64,000 bases of DNA from Adenophora triphylla var. japonica (GCA_022495995.1 JAFEMH010000073.1:712001-776000), one strand, 5' to 3'; positions 11,905 to 24,024 are shown, counted from the first letter of the stretch. A program made the numbers and translations. Notes: generated by a model not told the origin, from the letters alone.

Positions 11905-12160
11905 CTCCCTTCGACCCGGAGAACTTTACCCCTTTACTATTAAGAACGGAAAATAAGAAATAATGTTATTAAAGTATGTGTTGTGAGTGGGAGGAGAGAG
12001 AATGAGTGGAGAGAATAGTAAATTTGAAAAGTGTTGTGAGTGGGAGGAGAGAGAATGAGTGGAGAGAATAGTAAATTTTTTTTCCTTTTTAGGAAAGTGG
12101 GACTTTAAAGTGGGATGCCCAAAATAGTAAAAGGGGTAATGTTTTATGGGACAGAGGGAG
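11905..12160. mobile_element. Stowaway-type MITE 4
   Basis: Left CTCCCTTCGACCC, right GGGACAGAGGGAG, flanked by TA. Contains an internal ~50-bp tandem duplication (GTTGTGAGTGGGAGGAGAG twice, near 11970 and 12025). Confidence 0.8.
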
Positions 12161-12162
12161 TA

Positions 12163-12430
12163 CTTTCTTAGTCCTACCTGGAAAGACGTTAGTTTTGTAC
12201 GAGATTTAATGAGAATGTGCAGTAAAATAAGTGTTATAAATATAAAAAGTGGGGTAAAAGAAAGAAAGTTAGATAGAAAATATTAAGTGAATAGTTATTT
12301 TGAGTATGAAAAGTGAGTTATATGAATAAAGAAGTATTGAAAGGTTTTTATTTTGGGTGTGTGCCTTTAAAATAGGACACCCAGAATATAAAAATTTGTG
12401 TTTTTTCGGGTGAGATCGAGACGGAAGGAG
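12163..12430. mobile_element. Stowaway-type MITE 5, left end degraded
   Basis: Right end GAGACGGAAGGAG before TA; the left part is diverged. Abuts MITE 4. Confidence 0.45.
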
Positions 12431-12720
12431 TATATGTTATACTTATTTTTTCAATGTTTTTAATGAATGTTTTGAATATTGCTTCTACGTGATAAAATTG
12501 CATTATATTTATGTTTTAATTTGGAAGTATGATATTTATTTTAAAACAAACAAAAATTTGCAATATTTATCATGGGTATGGGTTGGAGGGAGTAATAAGT
12601 CTTTTGGTCCATACCATTGCTATATCCATCACGGACATGTTGGTTGCCAATTGGATCGGCCCTTTCTTGGAAGGCAAAATATGGATCGGGGCTTGTGTGC
12701 AACCTCCCTTTTTCTCCATA

Positions 12721-12815
12721 CTCCATCTATAAACTTTTCAAATTTACTAAATAAATTTAAAAATTCTTTGATTAAATCTAATTTTTTTTTTATATTTATT
12801 TAGGAACAGATGGAG
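12721..12815. mobile_element. Short Stowaway-type MITE 6
   Basis: About 95 bp between TA-flanked ends CTCCATCTATAAAC and GGAACAGATGGAG. Confidence 0.5.
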
Positions 12816-12979
12816 TAATTATTTTGGCCATTTATCGTTCATTAAGTGACATTAGTGTCATTTGACGCCTCCGTCCCCTCAAATCTTTCTCATTTGAATA
12901 TGATTTAATTTGTACCATTGAACGCAAATCCAACAAAATATATGTCCCTGGATGTCAATTTTAAAAACTGACAATTATT

Positions 12980-13230
12980 TTGGGATAAATTATAATTAAA
13001 AAAAAAATCTTTTGGAAGTGGATGAAGTAAATTGTTTGGAGTCCAATTTAAGATGACTTGGTATACAAGTATTTATTATATGTAGATGAGATCTCATCGC
13101 TGGAAAACTACATCATATTCCTATTTCTAGACTTGGCCCATTTTAGCATTGCTATGTCACACAAATATTGCTTCCCAAATTTATCCAATGTGTGGGCTAG
13201 GCCCTTGGTCCAAAACTGAACAACTATACT
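12980..13230 (+). repeat. Left copy of a ~250-bp direct repeat flanking the PMD fragment
   Basis: Matches 14538-14815 in the same orientation over nearly its whole length, with small indels. Shared landmarks include GATGACTTGGTATACAAG and GTGTGGGCTAGGCCC. The ends are not TG...CA and no PBS follows, so it reads as a segmental duplication, not as LTRs. Confidence 0.85.
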
Positions 13231-13239
13231 ATTATGCCA

Positions 13240-13756
13240 TCTCCAATCATCAGAGAGAGGGAAGGCTATCAAACTCAGAAAAATATGTCTTCGGCCAGTT
13301 AATCTTTAGACTACTACCATCAAACGCTGTATCAAATAGGACAACACCTAGAAGCTCCGCACATAAGACCCGTCAATCTAGAAGCACGGGCAAATCTGAA
13401 TCGGTAACGGGTAACCCATCAATCGGCAACCCGGATAGCATACCGATATCCTCTAATGTGATGGTCATCTCACCAGCAGGGAGGTGGAATGTATGGGTTT
13501 TCGGACGCCATCCCTCAATCAACGCCTCAAATAAAGCCCAGTCATACTGCACCCTCCCGATCAAATGAACTCCCAAAAACCCAGCCACTGCTAATCTCTC
13601 TTGGATAACGGGAGCTATAACATCTGGCACGGTCGCACAAAGGCAAAATGATAAACTCGAAACGTCATGATTTGCCCAAATGTATCGAGCTCGGTGTGAG
13701 TGATGTAAAGTCAACACAGAAGGATCAAAAGGCCCATGATCAACAAAAGTATCCAT
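13240..13756 (-). pseudogene. Plant mobile domain (PMD, MAIN-like) fragment with an internal stop
   Basis: The frame opens at the ATG at 13756 (MDTFVDHGPFDPS) and shows the aminotransferase-like plant mobile domain: a W-rich segment (FEALIEGWRPKTHTFHLP) followed by GEMTITLEDIGMLSGLPIDG. After VLLD a TGA at about 13373 interrupts. The same frame then resumes with homologous sequence (ELLGVVLFDTAFDGSSLKINW) to about 13240, where similarity stops near the repeat boundary. PMD proteins occur both as host genes (MAIN, MAIL1) and as cargo of plant transposons. The stop, the missing C-terminal half and the repeat-rich setting make this a dead, transposon-associated copy. Confidence 0.8.
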
Positions 13757-14310
13757 CTGTTAATCAAAATAATACTAACACAAGTATTATTTTAACAAAT
13801 CAAATACTATAGAAAGTGTTATTTTCACAAGTGTTATATTCACAAATCAACACAAACACAAATATTAATTTCACAAATCAATACTATAAAAAATACCCAC
13901 AACACAAAATATCCCCAAATTTTGATTAAAAATAAACCATACTACACGAAATACTTACAAATAAATCAAATATAACCAAACCCCTAACATTTGTTCAAAT
14001 AAATACTACTTCAATGAAATGAATGGAAAAACTTAGAAAAAAACACCAAAAATTCGTTCAAATTAAATCTAAAATGACCAAATTCAAACTCAAACCTAAA
14101 TACTAAATTCACAAACACGACTCATTCTAACCTTCAAATATGGAAATAAAGGGAAGACAATGAAAACTTATCTATTTTGAAGAATGACGGGTTTTGAATT
14201 TGACAAAATGTTCTTCAAAATGTGCTCTCTTCTTTTTCTTCCTTTCTTCTTCCTTTGTTTTTTTCTTTTTCTTTCTTCCGTAATCTGTAAACTGAAAGGG
14301 TGTCGAGCTT

Positions 14311-14375
14311 AAACTCGCCAAATCAATTGGCGAGTTTGAATCTCGCTTGAACTCGTCAATTGATTTGGCGAGTTT
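14311..14375. repeat. 26-bp inverted repeat, ACTCGCC family
   Basis: The arm at 14311-14336 (AAACTCGCCAAATCAATTGG...) and the arm at 14350-14375 are reverse complements with one mismatch and a 13-nt loop. Each arm is itself partly palindromic. Confidence 0.85.
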
Positions 14376-14424
14376 TATTACCACGTCATTTTCCTAAAAA
14401 GGAAAATTTTGAAAAAATAAAAAT

Positions 14425-14495
14425 AGAACTCGCCATTCCATTTGACGAGTTTGAACGGACAAATGTCAAACTCGCTAAATGGTTTAGTGAGTTCT
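14425..14495. repeat. Second ACTCGCC-type inverted repeat
   Basis: A 30-bp arm at 14425-14454 and a second at 14466-14495 pair with about seven mismatches. The AGAACTCGCC...GAGTTTGA pattern is the same as in the neighbouring hairpin. Confidence 0.75.
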
Positions 14496-14537
14496 AAAAA
14501 AATAGACATTTTGGCAAATAGTTTTGAAGGGTTGTTA

Positions 14538-14815
14538 TTTTGGGATAAATTATAATTTCAAAAAAGAAAAAAAATTCTTTTTGGAAGTGGACGGAGGAAG
14601 TAAATTGTTTGGTAGTCCAATTTAAGATGACTTGGTATACAAGTATTTATTATATGCACTTATGCAGATCTCATCGCTGGAAAACTACATCATATTCCTA
14701 AAATAGACTTGGCCCATTTTAGCATTGCTTCAGGTAACACAAATATTGCTTGCCAAATTTATCCAATGTGTGGGCTAGGCCCTTGGTCCAAAACTGAACA
14801 ACTACTATTATGCGG
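14538..14815 (+). repeat. Right copy of the ~250-bp direct repeat
   Basis: Same-orientation copy of 12980-13230. It ends about 100 bp from the peroxidase 1 stop codon, so it is plausibly the original flank, with the left copy derived from it. Confidence 0.85.
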
Positions 14816-14917
14816 AAAGTACAACTTTCTGGCATGTGCTATATGATAAACATTTTGAAGGAATAACAACAGTTCACTAATTCTAACTTAAACCTAAACC
14901 CCATAGCAGTTCTCAAC

Positions 14918-16183
<1,266 letters not shown>

Positions 16184-16262
16184 CTCTATAGCTAGGAAGA
16201 GGAGACTGTAAAGATGGAGATGGAGATGGAGATGGAGTATTGTGTGGTGAGAAATAGTGGGG

Positions 16263-16270
16263 TATATATA
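16263..16270 (-). promoter_or_regulatory. TATA box of peroxidase 1
   Basis: TATATATA about 80 bp before the start codon at 16183, with a pyrimidine/AG-rich leader between. Confidence 0.6.
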
Positions 16271-17825
16271 GGGAGAATAAGTTTATTTTCCTTGGTTCAT
16301 TAGTTCATGAAGAAATAAGAAGAAACTTCATTAGTCAAATTAAATACCAAATTAGCTATGATTTAGGCGGCATAAGATCAAATAATGGAGTACATAAATG
16401 GTTTAAATATATAGCCCAAACATGCTCTCTATGGAGTATTGAGCACTCACTAGAGTCAGATTGAAGCTCATATTCCTGTCATTGCCTTGCAAATAAAAGT
16501 AGGGGACCATATAAAAGTAAGTGTAAATAAAATTATTCAAGCTGTTTTATTATTCATCTGAATTCATTTCTGAAATGAGGATTACGGCATTGAATGGAAT
16601 AGACAAATGACATGAATCGTTGTTGATTTAGTGTTTTGGTTGGGTATCGTTGGAATTACGAGTTTAAGGAAGGGATATATATGAACAAAAATCGATTCAG
16701 TGGCAAATAAGCCTCATTTTTACATCTGGAAAATAAGAGGACTAAGTGGCACTCAGATCTGATTGGAAAAAAAAAAACGGACTGAACTTTTATATGTATG
16801 AACTAAACAGACTTCAGACCTAATTAAGAGCTGGAAACAAAAAAACAAACGAGTCCTAGGTAAGGCCGGAGGTCGATACTTACCGCCTTACCCGCAATAG
16901 ACAATGCAGCCTCCCTTGATAACCGTAAACCATAAGCAGCCTTTCTCACAGATTGTTTAACCTTGTCACCATACCCACCAACTCCTGCAGCAATTGCATC
17001 CCACACAAACTGAAATGCATTCAAACCAGACATGATTTCACAAGGCATAACAACTACCAAGTAGGCAGGCCCCAGTGTGTAAGAGCATCAATGAGTTAAT
17101 GGTAACTCGGGAAAGCTTAATTAAACCTAACCTGCTATAACTTGAAATGAAACTGAAGCTTAACTCATAAATCCAACGGTCAATCTTGAAGACCAAAGCA
17201 AGCTGGTCATGAGCCAAAAGATAGGCGCTAGCTACCCAAGCTTACTACTAATCAAATGCAAATGTTAAAAGGATGATAAACCAACAATTACCTTCTCAAA
17301 CTGGCTGTCGCATATCTCTGCCTTAGCTGCTTCAACAGTTTTCTTAGGGATGCAAAGCAATACCTGCAACCTCTCCAATGCTTTGAGATTTTCCTCACTA
17401 ATTACCCCATCAGATACAGATTGCTGAAGCTTTCGCCGGTATATTTCTGTGCAACATCATATATTTTATTAAAGTGTTTAATGTTAAAATCTAGAGAGAG
17501 AAAAATTGTGAATGTAAGGCTTAACAGGAGGTACATAAAGTATGAACGTATAACATAATTGTGTATATTTCTGTTGAAATCATCATGAATACCTCCCTAC
17601 ATATTATATCTGCCCTTTCAATTTATCACAATAACCATCTGAAATAGTCTCTCTCCCGACAAAAACAGAGTCACTTTTTGACTATTGTTGGTCAACTAGA
17701 TTAAACTATGACAAACATTCAAAATTTACTAGTAATGTCTAAATTTTAGGGAAAATGATAATTTTTTTTTTATATATTCTTAGAATGATTTGAAATTTTA
17801 GAATCTGAAGCATAGTAAATGCATG

Positions 17826-18623
17826 TGATGAGCCCGGATCTTTTAGACCGGGCCCAAAGCTCGGTTTGATCCAAAAGTCCAGCATGACGTGGCATACCCT
17901 CCCTAGACCGCCAGAGTCAAGACCGCGGACAGCCAGACCGTCAGTGAGGTGACTGCGAAAATTGTGACCGCAATATTCATGCTCGCGTCAATATTGTTGA
18001 CCGCGCCAAAGATGTTGACCGCGGTCTCATACCAGACTCCCAGTTATCTCACCAGACTCCCGGTTAAAGCCAAAGTTTATAGAGCAAGTTTCCTAAACGT
18101 GCTCTGACATAAAAAAGCCGGCTTATTCCCATCGCATTGAATGCGGCTCAGGCGCCTACTATGCCATTAAGGCGCGGCGCCAACTTGTGACTGTGCCCAC
18201 TGTACCTGTCCACATCGGTGACATCCCTTTGCAGTAAACCCAGCTTTACTGGCAGGTCCAATCAGGCGCGGACGCGTGTCCTGGGTCAAAAGACAAAGAT
18301 CTCCTTAGGGCTGACCTCACCAAGCAACTCTCATTCGCCTATAAATAGAAGACCTTTGTCCCCTTGGACAAGGTAAGGGGCAAAATCATATTTGCAAGTC
18401 ACATTGTCTAAATCCTAAACACACAAACACTAAGACATTCCAACGTCTTCTCTCAGTTAAATACCTCAGAGATCTTACTCTCACACTCGAGGGCCTGAGC
18501 TGGATTAACAACAGGCTTTGTCCTTAACGGTGCTTATTCTCTTTGTTGTGTTCTAGGTACCAATCAAATATCAAGCCAGATATCCTACATCATTCAGACA
18601 CCCGAAAATACATGGCGTCATCA
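17826..18623 (+). mobile_element. Solo LTR inside the TIC110 pseudogene
   Basis: A 798-bp block beginning TGATGAGCCC and ending GGCGTCATCA, so the termini are inverted TGATGA/TCATCA. The flanking 5-mers GCATG and GCAGG look like a target duplication with one mutation. Promoter-like TATAAATAG lies at 18340-18348, followed by an A/C-rich transcribed-looking region. It is GC-richer than its surroundings. No internal retroelement sequence is next to it, so it is a recombination relic. Confidence 0.75.
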
Positions 18624-18848
18624 GCAGGTAAGAAAGTAATTTATTTTGTCCTATGTTCACTTCCAAAAAATGAAATGTGACACTCTTTTGGGACTGAGGG
18701 AGTTTGGGTCCACGCAAAATCATTAATAAGTTCTTTTAAGACAATATTTTCAAACATAAAAGATAGAAATTTCAGACCTAGACCAAGTACTATTGGATGT
18801 AGATTATAGAGAAAAAGTAATGAAACGATGACAGGGTTGTGTTAATTA
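18624..18848. other. Intron remnant with a Stowaway-like right end
   Basis: Contains one worn MITE end (TTTTGGGACTGAGGGAG near 18690) and nothing else recognisable. Confidence 0.4.
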
Positions 18849-19410
18849 GACTAACTTGCTAGCAATGCCGTCAAAGTCCTCCTTCTTCAAAGCACCCGGA
18901 TCAGAACCAGCTACGTAATTGTGCAAACTAAGAGCAGCAACCTCCTGAACAGACGAATTCAAAGCATAAGCAGCTCCAGCTCCGGCACCTCCAAGGGCGA
19001 CGGGGGCCCACCCAAGTTGGCGCTTCCAGTCCCACCAATTCGAAACCCTAAACCATAACCAGCAGAAACAGCATCGGAGAATATAAGCACCGAGCTGACT
19101 AACCTGACAGGCGGTTACATAGAATCAACTTGAGACTGTAAACCGGTAACGGAAACGGTGGCGACTACGTTGGTGGAGGGAAATTTGGGAGGTCGGAGTA
19201 AGGAAAGGGGAAAATGGGATTGTGAGAGAAATGTAGAGAGAGGGCGGGTTTGATAACTGTGTTTAGCGGAGAAGATGATAAAATTGAAGTTCCATTTCTT
19301 ATATTACCTAACACCCCCTCGACGTTTCACATTTTGACAAATACATTGATTTTAGTAGACACTTTGCTATGAACTCCCCTATACTTCCGGGGTCACAAGT
19401 CTTAAACTCA

Positions 19411-20035
19411 GGCTCAGTTTGTTTCAACGGAAAATGATTTTCGTAAAATGTTTTTAGGAAAATGAATTTCCTGCAAAATGTTTTCTAAAAAATGAGATAA
19501 ACATGTTTTCGACTGTTTGGTAAGAAAAATATTTTTCGAAAAAATTTCATGTGTTTAATGAAAATATTTATCAATAAAAACACAATTTGAGTGGGGGGGG
19601 GGCAGGGGTTGAGAGCAGGAATGGTAGTGGTGAGTGGAGTGGGGTGAGGAGTTGTTAAAAATCAAAATGATTAATTTTTTTTTTTTTGATCCGATGGAGG
19701 GTGGGGGCAGGGGTAGTGGTGATGAGTGGAATGGGGTGGAGAGTTGTTAAAAATAAATTTTAAATGTTTTTTTTTTTGCCTGAGGGAGGGAGGGAGGGGG
19801 GGGGGGTAGGGGGGGTGGTGGTGGTGAGTGGGATGGGGTGGGGGTGGTGGTAAGTGGGGTGGGTAATGTGGGGGATGTATGAAAAGTTAGGTGTGTGAGG
19901 GTGTTATCATTTTACGAAAAATATTTTATTTAGGAAAAAGTCGTAAGTCATTTTACGGTGAAAAATATTTTCTCTATTTTTCGATGCTTACCAAACACCG
20001 AAAAATGAAAAATGGCTAACAAAACAAAAGGAGCC
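19411..20035. mobile_element. TIR element (MITE-like) with a G-rich core
   Basis: Ends GGCTCAGTTTGTTT and, inverted, GGCTCCTTTTGTTTT, flanked by TCA on both sides. Arms rich in GAAAATGATTTTCG and AAAATATTTT extend the symmetry. The core carries two diverged copies of a GTGGTGAGTGG...GAGTTGTTAAAAAT block and the G-rich tract at 19780-19870. The superfamily is uncertain, possibly PIF/Harbinger. Confidence 0.55.
19780..19870 (+). repeat. G-rich tract with quadruplex potential
   Basis: Consecutive G runs of 3-12 bases separated by one to four bases on the plus strand. Confidence 0.8.
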
Positions 20036-20471
20036 TCAATGTCAGTGTACGTGGAACTCGCAATTTTTAAGTACTTTGTATTGTTTTGCACCCTATTGAC
20101 ATCAACCATCTTGGACCCAATATAATTATTTATACATGTTTCATTTTTGACAAACTATATTTTTATTTTTATCACCAACCTTAATGATATTTACTTATTT
20201 ATTATTCCATTATTCCCAATTTTTCATATGTTAGACTCTCTCCCTTTTCTTTTTAACCGACAATTTTGAAAGTTTAATAATTTTAACCAAACAGTTTTAG
20301 AAGTGGAATTATCTTTTTTGGATAATAAAAGAAGAAGCAAATGCAACCATCTTTATATGAGACAGACTCTTTTTGGTAAAATTGAAAATTAAGCTCTGAA
20401 AATTTAAATCTGAAATTATTAAGTTGCTAAATTTTAAAACATGAATTTCTTTGATAATGACAAATCACTTA

Positions 20472-20726
20472 GGAGTCGTTTGGTAGCCTGATTAGAGTTG
20501 GATATGATTATTAGTCAAATAATCTTGGTGTTTGGTAGGCTAAATGCAATGGGAGTAATAATCCTGGGTACAACTCGGATAAGCTTCTTATCCACTCTTA
20601 TCCCCTCTAACCCCTTCATATTAATCCCCAAGAAAAGGGTGGTGTTATTAATCCCCTGATTAATAATCCTCCACTATTAACACATTATTAACACAGGCTA
20701 ATCCTATCGGTCTACCAAACGAGCCC
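20472..20726. mobile_element. Tourist-like MITE (PIF/Harbinger)
   Basis: TTA on both sides (20469-20471 and 20727-20729). Terminal repeats GGAGTCGTTTGGTAG and, inverted, GGGCTCGTTTGGTAG. 255 bp, non-coding. Confidence 0.8.
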
Positions 20727-20729
20727 TTA

Positions 20730-22148
20730 CATCTTAATTAATCAAAATTTTAACTAAACATTCAAAAGTTATTTGAATAATTTCAATGATTTTATAATAA
20801 AAATAAAATCATCATAAACATAATTAAATTATATTTTTATAATATTTAAATAGTTTTTATTGGTATTTCATTTGTCCCATTATAAAATTTATCTTAATTA
20901 TTTTAGTCAACTTGACTAAACATAATAAATAATGAAGAAAATTTAATTACGATACTTCATTAAAAATATTATCAATAGTTTAATATTAAAAAAATATTTT
21001 AATATTTAGTCAAATATGCTTATATGAAAAGTTAAAATATTTCACAAAAGAAAATAATAATAATTATATTAAATATTTTGATAGATGGATTTGAACTTAT
21101 ACCTTTTTTTTTTCTCTTTATTTCCTTTTCTTAATTTCTTAAAACTCCCTTTTTCAACTTAAAATTAATAGTTTTTTTAAAGGGTAGAATGCCACAAAAG
21201 TTATAAAAAAGTTTAATAATGCCACATTTGTTCCTTTCCATCCTGAATTATTCTGTAATAATACCGGCGACAGCGGTGGCGACAATGATGGACGACGGTG
21301 GTGGTGGCAGAAGAAGACAATAATGATTTAGATGGAGATTTTTGTGCCATTTAAACAAAAATATCGATTTGTCAAATTCGTAATCCCGAGTTCTTATATA
21401 TTGGAGTATTTGTTATGTTGGTATCTTTAGTTATAATTTTTCTTTATCATGAATAATTATTTTTCTTGCTACATAATATTATATTAAAAATAGTTTTATA
21501 TATTTGTGCATCGCACAGGTGCGTTACTAGTTTTGATAAAAAATGTTTAGGGATATTTATAGTGTGTCTTATGAAAATGCGTTTTTGCTATTGATTAGGA
21601 AAAACGGATTTTAAAATACGCGGTGACATTTTTGTAAATAAGTGAAACTTCGCGCGCGATAACATTTTTGTAAATAATTGAAATTTCGCGCGCACAACTA
21701 GACTGCCGGTGTAAGTTACAAGGACTGTCATTGCATGTATCTGATACTCTAAAATATTACGACTGTCACTCAAAAAGATTACCACTGCATTACACTGGTA
21801 TAGATATTGTTAGTTACAAGGAGTGTCATTGCATGTACCTAACACTCTCAAAAACACCAACACTACATTAAAATGATACAACCAGTGTTAGTAACAAGAA
21901 ATGAAAATATATGTGTTTTACTAGTAAAAGTGATTATGTTATTGGGCCCGTGCGGAAAAACTAACGTAACTTTTGACTACAGATTAACCACAAACCTTTG
22001 AAGTTTTTATAAATTTTGTAATTGAGTGTTAGAGCATGTGTTATGAAAAGTATCGTGACATGTGTTAAATAGTGTCAAGGCAATGCTAATATTAGTATTA
22101 GTAATGCCAATGCTAGAGTTAATGGCTGTGTGCGTTAATAACCTCGGG
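20730..22148. other. AT-rich gene-free stretch with short repeats
   Basis: No gene. It ends a possible Helitron (21530) and carries two short tandem repeats: CATTTTTGTAAATAA...TCGCGCGC twice at 21628-21695, and TACAAGGACTGTCATTGCATG-like twice near 21715 and 21815. Confidence 0.6.
21500..21530 (+). mobile_element. Helitron-like 3' terminus
   Basis: A short GC hairpin (CGCACAGGTGCG), then TTACTAG followed by T. This fits the Helitron rule of a hairpin just before CTRR. The 5' TC end was not located. Confidence 0.45.
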
Positions 22149-23061
22149 TATTTACACAGGGCCGTTCCAAGCGTTTCGTAGGTCCGGGGCGAAACTAAAT
22201 AATGGGCCCTAATGACTTTATATAGGTACACACATATATCTATATATCATTAAAAATAGTATTATAGTATAATACGATAATGTATATATGTTCATTAATT
22301 AGTTGTTCAAATTTTTATAACTTTATTCTATTTAATTATTTGTTATATTTTTTTCTCGCTTTAATCATTAAGAAAAAAAAATTAAACTAACATTTAAAAA
22401 TTGAGAATATGTGTAAATTAAATATAGAAATATTTATAATTGATATGGTAATGTTATAGATAAAAAAATTACAATGAAATTTCAGAAAAATTACTTTATT
22501 TCTTCAAATTTGAAAGATATTTACCGATTACGCAAGATGAAATTAAAAAAGAAGTACTATAAACATATGAAAACAATAAATATGAAACAGAAATTATGTA
22601 TGACAAATTTATTTATTTTATTTGATCCAGTGAAAGGGAAACCAAGATAGATGTTATGTAAAACTAAAATTTATAAATAGATTTAAACTTATAATTAATA
22701 AATTTATAGATAAATATAAATATAAATGCATTGGATTGTATTGGATTGTAGATAACACAAATGCAAGGTTATAAAATCATAATCAATAATCTATAAATCG
22801 AAGAAAAAAAATCTATAAATAGATTTTAAAAAATTATGATTTTCAATGAGTTATATATAAATAAAATTATGATTCAAATTAAATATATTAGATCTTAAGA
22901 TTTTGAACCTTATAAACATACTTCCCGTTTCATAATAAATGTTACTTCTTTCTTTTTGGATTTCTCATAACAATTGTTATAATTTAAAAATGAAAACTTG
23001 ATAGTAATTATTTATTCAATGAAACTTACTTGTCACACTTACAAGAACAATTCAATTACTA

Positions 23062-23219
23062 ACCATCAGGCCATTCAGGCTTTGGCCTGGTGGCCAGAGC
23101 TCATGGCTTTCAACCTGGAGGTCATGGGTTGATCCCCCCCCAGAAGTTAGAGGGAAGGCTTTCTCTTCCTAGGATTTCCTAGGCGCTTCTCTGTGTGTGT
23201 GTGTAAAAAAAAAAAAAAA
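23062..23219 (+). mobile_element. tRNA-derived SINE
   Basis: About 158 bp ending in a poly-A tail. It is flanked by a 15-bp duplication ACAATTCAATTACTA / ACAATCCAATTACTA (23047-23061 and 23220-23234; one mismatch). The A-box-like TGGCCTGGTGG and B-box-like GGGTTGATCCC fit a Pol III promoter. A relative's 3' part lies at 28493-28598. Confidence 0.85.
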
Positions 23220-23525
23220 ACAATCCAATTACTATTCACTATCCAACTTTTCTTTACTACTTTACTTTTCATACTTACAGCACATACTTTACAAATACTT
23301 AAAATTTAATCTTATAGTTTAGAGATAAAATACAAATAAAAATAAATTTATAAGACTTGTAAAGATAACTTAAAATTGGGGCCTCAATTATTTGAGCTCA
23401 AACTTATCTCCTACTGTATTTAGCTATTTAATTATTGCTCACTTACAATCAAATCAACACATTACTTATTAAATTATTTTGCACTAATATTTCATATTAG
23501 TAAAAAATACAAGTGTTATACAATA

Positions 23526-23779
23526 CTCCCTCCGTCCCGCCCGACTTAGGACATTTTTTCATTTTGGGCGTCCCATCCGACTTAGGACAACCCCAAAATG
23601 GAAAGTACTTTATTAATGGGACCCACATTTACACTCACAACAAATTTTCACTCATTATTCCCTACCCCACTTTCTCTCACCTACATCACTTTTCATACTC
23701 ACAACATCCACCCACTTACACTTTTTCCTTAATCTCCGTGCCCAACCTAAACGTCCTAAGTCGGACGGGACGAAGGGAG
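23526..23779. mobile_element. Stowaway-type MITE 7 (ACTTAGGAC subfamily)
   Basis: CTCCCTCCGTCCCGCCCGAC ... GTCGGACGGGACGAAGGGAG, flanked by TA, nested in the hAT element. Shares the GACTTAGGA subterminal motif with the copies at 41480 and 57947. Confidence 0.88.
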
Positions 23780-24024
23780 TATACTGGACATGAAACTTGT
23801 GTCCCTAACTGGCGTGGGCCCTGGGCGATCGCCCGTTCTGACCCACCCCTTGGGCCGGCTCTGTATTTACAAAATGTTATCGTGCATGTTTTCTAAGAAA
23901 TAGCCGGTTATCTACAAAATGCCACCAGTCCGATTCATCCTTGGTTCAAAAACCCATTTTTCCTAATCCTTTGGAAAAATGCAGTTTTCACAAGATTTTG
24001 TGTAATTTTTCTTAAAAAAAGATA

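Larger units (their letters stand above)
16884..19150 (-). pseudogene. TIC110: TIC110 pseudogene (rearranged fragments)
   Basis: TIC110 is the inner-envelope scaffold of the chloroplast protein-import machinery, normally about 1000 residues. Only pieces remain. The N-terminal membrane-anchor part (about 18850-19150) reads VTGLQSQVDSM, a TAA stop at 19115-19117, PPVRLVSSVLIF and AGYGLGFRIGG, then shifts frame near 19010 and continues as AAYALNSSVQEVAALSLHNY. The middle exons are missing. Two mid-protein exons follow: 17292-17446 (EIYRRKLQQSVSDG ... LLCIPKKTVEAAKAEICD) and 16884-17009 (DAIAAGVGGYG ... SVRKAAYGLRLSREAALSIAG). Both keep their splice sites. The C-terminal half is absent. A solo LTR (17826-18623) lies between the pieces. 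Not functional. Confidence 0.88.
22157..23863. mobile_element. Non-autonomous hAT element with nested SINE and MITE
   Basis: Bounded by a perfect 8-bp duplication TATTTACA (22149-22156 and 23864-23871). Ends are CAGGGCCGTTCC and, inverted, CAGAGCCGGCCC, hAT-type terminal repeats. Just inside the right end is the palindrome GGGCGATCGCCC (23823-23834). The 1.7-kb interior is AT-rich with no transposase. A SINE (23062-23219) and a Stowaway MITE (23526-23779) are inserted in it, so it is older than both. Confidence 0.85.

Noticed and set aside
12980..14815. TRIM retrotransposon with short LTRs
   Set aside because: The direct repeats lack TG...CA ends, PBS and PPT, and the right copy looks like peroxidase 1 flanking DNA.
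23062..23219. tRNA gene
   Set aside because: A and B boxes present but no cloverleaf; poly-A tail and 15-bp TSD identify a SINE.
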